The position numbers were made by a program, and so were the translations under genes. Source: Bathymodiolus brooksi (Eukaryota; Mollusca; Bivalvia; Mytilida; Modiolidae). From it: 64,000 nucleotides of DNA. The notes beneath the pieces are model-generated. The model was not told where the DNA came from. It searched no databases and worked only from the letters and a program-made list of their open reading frames with translations. Of the stretch, positions 12,727 to 25,807 are shown in pieces (the stretch's first letter is position 1; each line of letters begins with the position of its first letter). The stretch is taken from NCBI GenBank assembly GCA_963680875.1, contig OY804589.1, forward strand, positions 17,814,413 through 17,878,412, in the 5' to 3' direction.

Positions 12727-15700
12727 GAGTTACATTTCGTCTTGGTAATGAGTTACATTTTTTCTTGGTAATAACCCACACTTTCTCTTAGTAATAACCA
12801 ACACTTTTCCTTGGTAATGAGTTACATTTTCTCTTGGTAATAACTCACACTTACTCTTGGTAATGAGTTTCATTTTCTCTTGGTAATAACTCACACTTCC
12901 TCTTGGTAATGAGCTACACTTCCTCTTGGTAATCAGTTACACTTCCTCTTGGTAATAACGCACACTTCCTCTTCGTATTAACCCACATTTCGTCTTAATA
13001 ATGAGTTACATTTCGTCTTGGTAATGAGTAACATTTTTTCTTGGTAATAACCCACACTTTCTCTTGGTAATAACCCACACTTCCTCTTGGTAATGAGTTA
13101 CATTTTCTCTTGGTAATAACTCACCTTTCCTCTTAGTAATGAGTTACATTTTCTCTTGGTAATAACTCACACTTCCTCTTGGTAATGAGTTACATTTTCT
13201 CTTGTTAATAATTCACACTTCCTCTTGGTAATAACCCACATTTTCTCTTGGTAATAACTCACACTTCCTCTTGGTAATGAGTTACAGTTTCTCTTGGTAA
13301 TGAGTTACACTTCCTCTTGGTAATCACTCACACTTCCTCTTGGTAATGAGTTACATTTTCTCTTGGTAATAACTCACCTTTCCTCTTGGTAATGAGTTAC
13401 ATTTTCTCTTGGTAATAACTCACATTTCCTCTTTCGCTTGGTAATAACTCACACTTCCTCTTTCTCTTGGTAATAACTCACACTTGCTCTTGGTAATAAC
13501 TCACACTTCCTCTTGGTAATGAGTTACATTTTCTCTTGGTAATAACTCACCTTTCCTCTTAGTAATGAGTTACATTTTCTCTTGGTAATAACCCACACTT
13601 TCTCTTGGTAATGAGTTACCTTTTCTCTTGGTAATAAACCACTTTCTCTTGGTAATAACCCACACTTTCTCTTGGTAATAACCCACACTTCCTCTTGGTA
13701 ATGAGTTACATTTCCTCTTGGTAATAACTCACCTTTCCTCTTAGTAATGAGATACATTTTCTCTTGGTAATAACTCACACTTCCTCTTGGTAATGAGCTA
13801 CACCTCCTCTTGGTAATGAGTTACACTTAATCTTGGTAGTAACTCACACTTCTTCTTGGTAATAACCCACACTTTCTCATGGTAATAATTCACACTTCAT
13901 CTTGGTAATGAGTTACATTTCCTCTTGGTAATAACTCACCTTTCCTCTTGGTAATGAGTTACAGTTTCTCTTGGTAATAACTCACACTTCCTCTTGGTAA
14001 TGAGCTACACTTCCTCTTGGTAATCAGTTACACTTCCTCTTGGTAATAACGCACACTTCCTCTTCGTATTAACTCACATTTCGTCTTAATAATGAGTTAC
14101 ATTTCGTCTTGGTAATGAGTTACATTTTGCTTGGTAATAACCCAGACTTTCTCTTGGTAATAACCCACACTTCCTCTTGGTAATGAGTTACATTTTCTCT
14201 TGGTAATAACTCACACTTTCTCTTGGTAATGAGTTACATTTTCTCTTGGAAATAACCCACACTTTCTCTTGGTAATAACCCACACTTTCTCTTGGTAATA
14301 ACCCCCACTTTCTCTTGGTAATGAGCTACATTTTCTCTTGGAAATAACCCACACTTTCTCTTGGTAATAACCCCCAAATTCTCTTGGTAATGAGCTACAT
14401 TTTCTCTTGGAAATAACCCACACTTTCTCTTGGTAAAAATCACACTCCCTCTTGGTAATGAGCTACACTTCCTCTTGGTAATCAGTTACACTTCCTCTTG
14501 GTAATAACGCACACTTCCACTTCGTATTAACTCACATTTCGTCTTAATAATGAGTTACATTTCGTCTTGGTAATGAGTTACATTTTTTCTTGGTAATAAC
14601 TCAGACTTCGTCTTGGTAATAACTCACATATCGTCTCGGTAATGAGTTACATTTTCTCTTGGTAATAACTCACACTTCCTCTTGGTAATGAGTTACATTT
14701 TCTCTTGTTAATAATTCACACTTCCTCTTGGTAATAACCCTCATTTTCTCTTGGTAATAACTCACACTTCCTCTTGGTAATGAGTTACAGTTTCTCTTGG
14801 TAATGAGTTACACTTCCTCTTGGTAATCACTCACACTTCCTCTTGGTAATGAGTTACATTTTCTCTTGGTAATAACTCACCTTTCCTCTTGGTAATGAGT
14901 TACATTTTCTCTTGGTAATAACTCACACTTTCTCTTGGTAATGAGTTACATTTTCTCTTGGTAATAACCCACACTTTCTCTTGGTAATGAGTTACCTTTT
15001 CTCTTGGTAATAACCCACTTTCTCTTGGTAATAACCCACACTTTCTCTTGGTAATAACCCACACTTCCTCTTGGTAATGAGTTACATTTTCTCTTGGTAA
15101 TAACTCACACTTCCTCTTTCTCTTGGTAATAACTCACACTTGCTCTTGGTAATAACTCACACTTCCTCTTGGTAATGAGTTACATTTTCTCTTGGTAATA
15201 ACTCACCTTTCCTCTTAGTAATGAGTTACATTTTCTCTTGGTAATAACCCACACTTTCTCTTGGTAATGAGTTACCTTTTCTCTTGGTAATAACCCACTT
15301 TCTCTTGGTAATAACCCACACTTTCTCTTGGTAATAACCCCACTTGCTCTTGGTAATGAGTTACATTTCCTCTTGGTAATAACTCACCTTTCCTCTTAGT
15401 AATGAGATACATTTTCTCTTGGTAATAACTCATACTTCCTCTTGGTAATGAGCTACACCTCCTCTTGGTAATGAGTTACACTTAATCTTGGTAGTAACTC
15501 ACACTTCTTCTTGGTAATAACCCACACTTTCTCATGGTAATAATTCACACTTCCTCTTGGTAATGAGTTACATTTCCTCTTGGTAATAACTCACCTTTCC
15601 TCTTGGTAATGAGTTACATTTTCTCTTGGTAATAACTCAGACTTCCTCTTGGTAATGAGCTACACTTCCTCTTGGTATTGAGTTACACTTCCTCTTGGTA

Positions 15701-16193
15701 ATAACGCACACTTCCTCTTCGTATTAACTCACATTTCGTCTTAATAATGAGTTACATTTCGTCTTGGTAATGAGTTACATTTTCTCTTGGTAATAACTCA
15801 CACTTTCTCTTGGTAATGAGTTACATTTTCTCTTGGTAATAACTCACACTTCCTCTTGGTAATGAGCTACACTTCCTCTTGGTAATGAGTTACACTTCCT
15901 CTTGGTAATAACGCACACTTCCTCTTCGTATTAACTCGCATTTCGTCTTAATAATGAGTTACATTTTTTATTGGTAATAACCCACACTTTCTCTTGGTAA
16001 TAACCCACACTTCCTCTTGGTAATGCGTTACATTTTCTCTTGGTAATAACTCACACTTTCTCTTGGTAATGAGTTACATTTTCTCTTGGAAATAACCCAC
16101 ACTTTCTCTTGGTAATAACCCCCACTTTCTCCTGGTAATGAGCTACATTGTCTCTTGGTAATAACTCACACTTTCTCTTGGTAATGAGTTACA

Positions 16194-19100
16194 TTTTCTC
16201 TTGGTAATAACCCACTTTCTCTTGGTAATAACCCACACTTTTTCATTGTAATAACTCACACTTCCTCGTGGTAATGAGTTACATTTCCTCTTGGTAATAA
16301 CTCACCTTTCCTCTTAGTAATGAGTTACATTTTCTCTTGGTAATAACTCACACTTCTTTCTGGTAATGAGCTACACCTCCTCTTGGTAATGAGTTACACT
16401 TCCTCTTGGTACTAACTCACATTTCCTCTTGGTAATAGCTCACATTTCGTCTTCGTAATGAATTACAGTTTCTCTTGATAATAATTCACACTTCCTCTTG
16501 GTAATAACCCACATTTTCTCTTGGTAATAACTCACACTTCCTCTTGGTAATGAGTTAGAGTTTCTCTTGGTAATGAGTTACACTTCCTCTTGGTAATCAC
16601 TCACACTTCCTCTTGGTAATGAGTTACATTTTCTCTTGGTAATAACTCACCTTTCCTCTTGGTAATGAGTTACATTTTCTCTTGGTAATAACTCACATTT
16701 CCTCTTGGTAATGAGTTACATTTTCTCTTGGTAATAACCCACACTTTCTCTTGGTAATGACTTACCTTTTCTCTTGGTAATAACCCACTTTCTCTTTGTA
16801 ATAACCCACACTTTCTCTTGGTAATAACCCACACTTCCTCTTGGTAATGAGTTACATTTTCTCTTGGTAATAACTCACACTTCCTCTTTCTCTTGGTAAT
16901 AACTCACACTTGCTCTTGGTAATAATCCACACTTTCTCTTGATAATAACTCACACTTCCTCTTGGTAATGAGTTACATTTCCTCTTGGTAATAACTCACC
17001 TTTCCTCTTAGTAATGAGTTACATTTTCTCTTGGTAATAACTCACACATCCTCTTGGTAATGAGCTACACCTCCTCTTGGTAATGAGTTACACTTCCTCT
17101 TGGTAGTAACTCACACTTCTTCTTGGTAATAATCCACACTTTCTCATGGTAATAATTCACACTTCCTCTTGGTAATGAGTTACATTTCCTCTTGGTAATA
17201 ACTCACCTTTCCTCTTGGTAATGAGTTACATTTTCTCTTGGTAATAACTCAGACTGCCTCTTGGTAATGAGCTACACTTTCTCATGGTAATGAGTTACAC
17301 TTCCTCTTGGTAATAACGCACACTTCCTCTTCGTATTAACTCACATTTCGTCTTAATAATGAGTAACATTTCGTCTTGGTAATGTGTTACATTTTTTCTT
17401 GGTAATAACCAACACTTTCTCTTAGTAATAACTAACACTTTTCCTTGGTAATGAGTTACATTTTCTCTTGGTAATAACTCACACTTACTCTTGGTAATGA
17501 GTTTCATTTTCTCTTGGTAATAACTCACACTTCCTCTTGGTAATGAGATACACTTCCTCTTGGTAATGAGTTACACTTCCTCTTGGTAATAACGCACACT
17601 TCCTCTTCATATTAACTCACATTTCGTCTTAATAATGAGTTACATTTTTTATTGGTAATAACCCACACTTCCTCTTGGTAATGAGTAACATTTTTTCTTG
17701 GTAATAACTCACACTTTCTCTTGGTAATAACCCACACTTCCTCTTGGTAATGAGTTACATTTTCTCTTGGCAATAACACACTTTCTCTTGGTAATGAGTT
17801 ACATTTTCTCTTGGTAATAACCCACTTTCTCTTGGTAATAACCCACACTTTCTCTTGGTAATAACCCACACTTCCTCTTGGTAATGAGTTACATTTCCTC
17901 TTGTTAATAACTTACCTTTCCTCTTAGTAATGAGTTACATTTTCTCTTGGTAATAACTCGCACTTCCTCTTGGTAATGAGCTACACCTCCTCATGGTAAT
18001 GAGTTACACTTAATCTTGGTAGTAACTCACACTTCTTCTTGGTAGTAACCCACACTTTATCATGGTAATAATTCACACTTCCTCTTGGTAATGAGTTACA
18101 TTTCCTCTTGGTAATAACTCACCTTTCCTCTTGGTAATGAGTTACATTTTCTCTTGGTAATAACTCAGACTTCCTCTTGGTAATGAGCTACACTTCCTCT
18201 TGGTAATGAGTTACACTTCCTCTTGGTAATAACGCACACTTCCTCTTCGTATTAACTCACATTTCGTCTTAATTATGAGTTACATTTCGTCTTGGTAATG
18301 AGTTACACTTAATCATGGTAGTAACTGACACTTCTTCTTGGTAATAACCCACACTTTCTCATGGTAATAATTCACACTTCCTCTTGGTAATGAGTTACAT
18401 TTCCTCTTGGTAATAACTCACCTTTCCTCTTGGTAATGAGTTACATTTTCTCTTGGTAATAACTCAGAATTCCTCTTGGTAATGAGCTACACTTCCTCTT
18501 GGTAATGAGTTACACTTCCTCTTGGTAATAACGCACACTTCCTCTTCGTATTAACTCACATTTCGTCTTAATAATGAGTTACATTTCGTCTTGGTAATGA
18601 GTAACATTTTTTCTTGGTAATAACCCACACTTTCTCTTAGTAATAACCAACACTTTTCCTTGGTAATGAGTTACATTTTCTCTTGGTAATAACTCACACT
18701 TTCTCTTGGTAATGAGTTACATTTTCTCTTGGTAATAACTCACACTTCCTCTTGGTAATGAGCTACACTTCCTCTTGGTAGTGAGTTACACTTCCTCTTG
18801 GTAATAACGCACACTTCCTCTTCGTATTAACTCACATTTCTTCTTAATAATGAGTTACATTTTTTATTGGTAATAACCCACACTTTCTCTTGGTAATAAC
18901 CCACACTTCCTCTTGGTAATGCGTTACATTTTTTCTTGGTAATAACTCACACTTTCTCTTGGTAATGAGTTACATTTTCTCTTGGAAATAACCCACACTT
19001 TCTCTTGGTAATAACCCCCACTTTCTCTTGGTAATAACCCCCACTTTCTCTTGGTAATGAGCTACATTGTCTCTTGGTAATAACTAACACTTTCTCTTGG

Positions 19101-22100
19101 TAATGAGTTACATTTTCTCTTGGAAATAACCCACACTTTCTCTTGGTAATAACCCCCACTTTCTCTTGGTAATAACCCACTTTCTCTTGGTAATAACCCA
19201 CACTTTCTCTTGGTAATAACCCACACCTCCTCTTGGTAATGAGTTACATTTTCTCTTGGTAATAACTCACACTTCCTCTTTCTCTTGGTAATAACTCACA
19301 CTTGCTCTTGGTAATAACCCACACTTTCTCATGGTAATAACTCACACTTCCTCTTGGTAATGAGTTACATTTTCTCTTGGTAATAACTCATACTTCTTTC
19401 TGGTAATGAGCTACACCTCCTCTTGGTAATGAGTTACACTTCCTCTTGGTAGTAACTCACATTTCCTCTTGGTAATAGCTCACATTTCGTCTTGGTAATG
19501 AGTTACAGTTTCTCTTGGTAATAACTCACACTTCCTCTTGGTAATAACTCACACTTCATCTTGGTAATGAGTTACATTTTCTCTTGGTAATAACTCACAT
19601 TTCCTCTTGGTAATGAGTTACATTTTCTCTTGGTAATAGCTCACACTTCCTCTTGGTAATAACCCACACTTTCTCTTGGTAATAACTCACACTTCCTCTT
19701 GGTAATGAGTTACAATTTCTCTTAGTAATTAGTTACATTTCCTCTTGGTAATAACTCACACTTCCTCTTGGTAATAACTCACATTTTCCCTTGGTAATAA
19801 CGCACATTTCCTCTTAGTAATGAGTTACATTTCCTCTTGGTAATAACTCACATTTCCTATTAGTAATGAGTAACATTTTCTCTTGGTAATAACTCACACT
19901 TCCTCTTAGTAATGAGTTACACTTCCTCTTGGTAATAACTCACACTTCCTCTTGGTAATAACCCACATTTTCTCTTGGTAATAACTCACACTTCCTCTTG
20001 GTAATGAGTTACAGTTTTTCTTGGTAATGAGTTACACTTCCTCTTGGTAATCACTCACACTTCCTCTTGGTAATGAGTTACATTTTCTCTTGGTAATAAC
20101 TCACCTTTCCTCTTGGTAATGAGTTACATTTTCTCTTGGTAATAACCCACACTTTCTCTTGGTAATGAGTTACCTTTTCTCTTGGTAATAACCCACTTTC
20201 TCTTTTTAATAACCCACACTTTCTCTTGGTAATAACCCATACTTCCTCTTGGTAATGAGTTACATTTTCTCTTGGTAATAACTCACACTTCCTCTTTCTC
20301 TTGGTAATAACTCACACTTGCTCTTGGTAATAATCCACACTTTCTCTTGATAATAACTCACACTTCCTCTTGGTAATGAGTTACATTTCCTCTTGGTAAT
20401 AATTCACCTTTCCTCTTAGTAATGAGTTACATTTTCTCTTGGTAATAACTCACACTTCCTCTTGGTAATGAGCTACACCTCCTCTTGGTAATGAGTTACA
20501 CTTCCTCTTGGTAGTAACTCACACTTCTTCTTGGTAATAACCCACACTTTCTCATGGTAATAATTCACACTTCCTCTTGGTAATGAGTTACATTTCCTCT
20601 TGGTAATAACTCACCTTTTCTCTTGGTAATGAGTTACATTTTCTCTTGGTAATAACGCACACTTCCTCTTCGTATTAACTCACATTTCGTCTTAATAATG
20701 AGCTACATTGTCTCTTGGTAATAACTAACACTTTCTCTTGGTAATGAGTTACATTTTCTCTTGGAAATAACCCACACTTTCTCATGGTAATAACCCCCAC
20801 TTTCTCTTGGTAATAACCCACTTTCTCTTGGTAATAACCCACACTTTCTCTTGGTAATAACCCACACCTCCTCTTGGTAATGAGTTACATTTTCTCTTGG
20901 TAATAACTCACACTTCCTCTTTCTCTTGGTAATAACTCACACTTGCTCTTGGTAATAACCCACACTTTCTCATGGTAATAACTCACACTTCCTCTTGGTA
21001 ATGAGTTACATTTTCTCTTGGTAATAACTCATACTTCTTTCTGGTAATGAGCTACACCTCCTCTTGGTAATGAGTTACACTTCCTCTTGGTAGTAACTCA
21101 CATTTCCTCTTGGTAATAGCTCACATTTCGTCTTGGTAATGAGTTACAGTTTCTCTTGGTAATAACTCACACTTCCTCTTGGTAATAACTCACACTTCAT
21201 CTTGGTAATGAGTTACATTTTCTCTTGGTAATAACTCACATTTCCTCTTGGTAATGAGTTACATTTTCTCTTGGTAATAGCTCACACTTCCTCTTGGTAA
21301 TAACCCACACTTTCTCTTGGTAATAACTCACACTTCCTCTTGGTAATGAGTTACAATTTCTCTTAGTAATTAGTTACATTTCCTCTTGGTAATAACTCAC
21401 ACTTCCTCTTGGTAATAACTCACATTTTCCCTTGGTAATAACGCACATTTCCTCTTAGTAATGAGTTACATTTCCTCTTGGTAATAACTCACATTTCCTA
21501 TTAGTAATGAGTAACATTTTCTCTTGGTAATAACTCACACTTCCTCTTAGTAATGAGTTACACTTCCTCTTGGTAATAACTCACACTTCCTCTTGGTAAT
21601 AACCCACATTTTCTCTTGGTAATAACTCACACTTCCTCTTGGTAATGAGTTACAGTTTCTCTTGGTAATGAGTTACACTTCCTCTTGGTAATCACTCACA
21701 CTTCCTCTTGGTAATGAGTTACATTTTCTCTTGGTAATAACTCACCTTTCCTCTTGGTAATGAGTTACATTTTCTCTTGGTAATAACCCACACTTTCTCT
21801 TGGTAATGAGTTACCTTTTCTCTTGGTAATAACCCACTTTCTCTTTTTAATAACCCACACTTTCTCTTGGTAATAACCCATACTTCCTCTTGGTAATGAG
21901 TTACATTTTCTCTTGGTAATAACTCACACTTCCTCTTTCTCTTGGTAATAACTCACACTTGCTCTTGGTAATAATCCACACTTTCTCTTGATAATAACTC
22001 ACACTTCCTCTTGGTAATGAGTTACATTTCCTCTTGGTAATAACTCACCTTTCCTCTTAGTAATGAGTTACATTTTCTCTTGGTAATAACTCACACTTCC

Positions 22101-25100
22101 TCTTGGTAATGAGCTACACCTCCTCTTGGTAATGAGTTACACTTCCTCTTGGTAGTAACTCACACTTCTTCTTGGTAATAACCCACACTTTCTCATGGTA
22201 ATAATTCACACTTCCTCTTGGTAATGAGTTACATTTCCTCTTGGTAATAACTCACCTTTTCTCTTGGTAATGAGTTACATTTTCTCTTGGTAATAACGCA
22301 CACTTCCTCTTCGTATTAACTCACATTTCGTCTTAATAATGAGTTACATTTCGTCTTGGTAATGAGTTACATTTTTTCTTGGTAATAACCCACACTTTCT
22401 CTTAGTAATAACCAACACTTTTCCTTGGTAATGAGTTACATTTTCTCTTGGTAATAACTCACACTTACTCTTGGTAATGAGTTTCATTTTCTCTTGGTAA
22501 TAACTCACACTTCCTCTTGGTAATGAGCTACACTTCCTCTTGGTAATCAGTTACACTTCCTCTTGGTAATAACGCACACTTCCTCTTCGTATTAACCCAC
22601 ATTTCGTCTTAATAATGAGTTACATTTCGTCTTGGTAATGAGTAACATTTTTTCTTGGTAATAACCCACACTTTCTCTTGGTAATAACCCACACTTCCTC
22701 TTGGTAATGAGTTACATTTTCTCTTGGTAATAACTCACCTTTCCTCTTAGTAATGAGTTACATTTTCTCTTGGTAATAACTCACACTTCCTCTTGGTAAT
22801 GAGTTACATTTTCTCTTGTTAATAATTCACACTTCCTCTTGGTAATAACCCACATTTTCTCTTGGTAATAACTCACACTTCCTCTTGGTAATGAGTTACA
22901 GTTTCTCTTGGTAATGAGTTACACTTCCTCTTGGTAATCACTCACACTTCCTCTTGGTAATGAGTTACATTTTCTCTTGGTAATAACTCACCTTTCCTCT
23001 TGGTAATGAGTTACATTTTCTCTTGGTAATAACTCACATTTCCTCTTTCGCTTGGTAATAACTCACACTTCCTCTTTCTCTTGGTAATAACTCACACTTG
23101 CTCTTGGTAATAACTCACACTTCCTCTTGGTAATGAGTTACATTTTCTCTTGGTAATAACTCACCTTTCCTCTTAGTAATGAGTTACATTTTCTCTTGGT
23201 AATAACCCACACTTTCTCTTGGTAATGAGTTACCTTTTCTCTTGGTAATAAACCACTTTCTCTTGGTAATAACCCACACTTTCTCTTGGTAATAACCCAC
23301 ACTTCCTCTTGGTAATGAGTTACATTTCCTCTTGGTAATAACTCACCTTTCCTCTTAGTAATGAGATACATTTTCTCTTGGTAATAACTCACACTTCCTC
23401 TTGGTAATGAGCTACACCTCCTCTTGGTAATGAGTTACACTTAATCTTGGTAGTAACTCACACTTCTTCTTGGTAATAATCCACACTTTCTCATGGTAAT
23501 AATTCACACTTCATCTTGGTAATGAGTTACATTTCCTCTTGGTAATAACTCACCTTTCCTCTTGGTAATGAGTTACAGTTTCTCTTGGTAATAACTCACA
23601 CTTCCTCTTGGTAATGAGCTACACTTCCTCTTGGTAATCAGTTACACTTCCTCTTGGTAATAACGCACACTTCCTCTTCGTATTAACTCACATTTCGTCT
23701 TAATAATGAGTTACATTTCGTCTTGGTAATGAGTTACATTTTGCTTGGTAATAACCCAGACTTTCTCTTGGTAATAACCCACACTTCCTCTTGGTAATGA
23801 GTTACATTTTCTCTTGGTAATAACTCACACTTTCTCTTGGTAATGAGTTACATTTTCTCTTGGAAATAACCCACACTTTCTCTTGGTAATAACCCACACT
23901 TTCTCTTGGTAATAACCCCCACTTTCTCTTGGTAATGAGCTACATTTTCTCTTGGAAATAACCCACACTTTCTCTTGGTAATAACCCCCAAATTCTCTTG
24001 GTAATGAGCTACATTTTCTCTTGGAAATAACCCACACTTTCTCTTGGTAAAAATCACACTCCCTCTTGGTAATGAGCTACACTTCCTCTTGGTAATCAGT
24101 TACACTTCCTCTTGGTAATAACGCACACTTCCACTTCGTATTAACTCACATTTCGTCTTAATAATGAGTTACATTTCGTCTTGGTAATGAGTTACATTTT
24201 TTCTTGGTAATAACTCAGACTTCGTCTTGGTAATAACTCACATATCGTCTCGGTAATGAGTTACATTTTCTCTTGGTAATAACTCACACTTCCTCTTGGT
24301 AATGAGTTACATTTTCTCTTGTTAATAATTCACACTTCCTCTTGGTAATAACCCTCATTTTCTCTTGGTAATAACTCACACTTCCTCTTGGTAATGAGTT
24401 ACAGTTTCTCTTGGTAATGAGTTACACTTCCTCTTGGTAATCACTCACACTTCCTCTTGGTAATGAGTTACATTTTCTCTTGGTAATAACTCACCTTTCC
24501 TCTTGGTAATGAGTTACATTTTCTCTTGGTAATAACTCACACTTTCTCTTGGTAATGAGTTACATTTTCTCTTGGTAATAACCCACACTTTCTCTTGGTA
24601 ATGAGTTACCTTTTCTCTTGGTAATAACCCACTTTCTCTTGGTAATAACCCACACTTTCTCTTGGTAATAACCCACACTTCCTCTTGGTAATGAGTTACA
24701 TTTTCTCTTGGTAATAACTCACACTTCCTCTTTCTCTTGGTAATAACTCACACTTGCTCTTGGTAATAACTCACACTTCCTCTTGGTAATGAGTTACATT
24801 TTCTCTTGGTAATAACTCACCTTTCCTCTTAGTAATGAGTTACATTTTCTCTTGGTAATAACCCACACTTTCTCTTGGTAATGAGTTACCTTTTCTCTTG
24901 GTAATAACCCACTTTCTCTTGGTAATAACCCACACTTTCTCTTGGTAATAACCCCACTTGCTCTTGGTAATGAGTTACATTTCCTCTTGGTAATAACTCA
25001 CCTTTCCTCTTAGTAATGAGATACATTTTCTCTTGGTAATAACTCATACTTCCTCTTGGTAATGAGCTACACCTCCTCTTGGTAATGAGTTACACTTAAT

Positions 25101-25807
25101 CTTGGTAGTAACTCACACTTCTTCTTGGTAATAACCCACACTTTCTCATGGTAATAATTCACACTTCCTCTTGGTAATGAGTTACATTTCCTCTTGGTAA
25201 TAACTCACCTTTCCTCTTGGTAATGAGTTACATTTTCTCTTGGTAATAACTCAGACTTCCTCTTGGTAATGAGCTACACTTCCTCTTGGTATTGAGTTAC
25301 ACTTCCTCTTGGTAATAACGCACACTTCCTCTTCGTATTAACTCACATTTCGTCTTAATAATGAGTTACATTTCGTCTTGGTAATGAGTTACATTTTCTC
25401 TTGGTAATAACTCACACTTTCTCTTGGTAATGAGTTACATTTTCTCTTGGTAATAACTCACACTTCCTCTTGGTAATGAGCTACACTTCCTCTTGGTAAT
25501 GAGTTACACTTCCTCTTGGTAATAACGCACACTTCCTCTTCGTATTAACTCGCATTTCGTCTTAATAATGAGTTACATTTTTTATTGGTAATAACCCACA
25601 CTTTCTCTTGGTAATAACCCACACTTCCTCTTGGTAATGCGTTACATTTTCTCTTGGTAATAACTCACACTTTCTCTTGGTAATGAGTTACATTTTCTCT
25701 TGGAAATAACCCACACTTTCTCTTGGTAATAACCCCCACTTTCTCCTGGTAATGAGCTACATTGTCTCTTGGTAATAACTCACACTTTCTCTTGGTAATG
25801 AGTTACA
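16194..25807 (+). repeat. 9,986-bp macro-duplication, copy 2 (9,614 bp)
   Basis: This is the second tandem copy of the preceding 10-kb block, 372 bp shorter because it has one unit where copy 1 has a 372-bp tandem pair. The junction near 16,194 is seen where GAGTTACATTTTCTC replaces the GAGTTACCTTTTCTC of position 6,200. Collinearity ends near 25,824, where AACCCACACTTTC replaces AACCCACTTTC. After that point the sequence follows a CTTTTATCTTCG block (25,853) instead of entering a third copy. Sequence divergence between the copies is very low by eye. Confidence 0.9.
19059..22340 (+). repeat. 1,641-bp tandem pair in macro-copy 2
   Basis: Units 19,059-20,699 and 20,700-22,340 correspond to the pair in macro-copy 1 at an offset of 9,986 bp. 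The same hybrid junction monomer, CTTAATAATGAGCTACATTG, is present near 20,693. The 1,641-bp duplication therefore preceded the 10-kb duplication. No 372-bp extra unit is present here. Confidence 0.86.

Larger units (their letters stand above)
6208..16193 (+). repeat. 9,986-bp macro-duplication, copy 1
   Basis: Everything from about 6,208 to 16,193 recurs immediately downstream. The offset is 9,986 bp up to about 12.0 kb: ACTTTTTCATTG at 6,251 recurs at 16,237, and ACAGTTTTTC at 10,025 recurs at 20,011. From about 12.4 kb the offset is 9,614 bp: AGCTACATTG at 16,141 recurs at 25,755. The 372-bp change is a tandem duplication found only in this copy. The block holds a mosaic of Sat23 heptamer variants, a nested 1,641-bp tandem pair and several 29-bp monomers. 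Few substitutions separate the two copies; one is GTAACTCACAC near 8,334 against GTAACTGACAC near 18,320. No unique sequence or gene lies within it. Confidence 0.9.
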
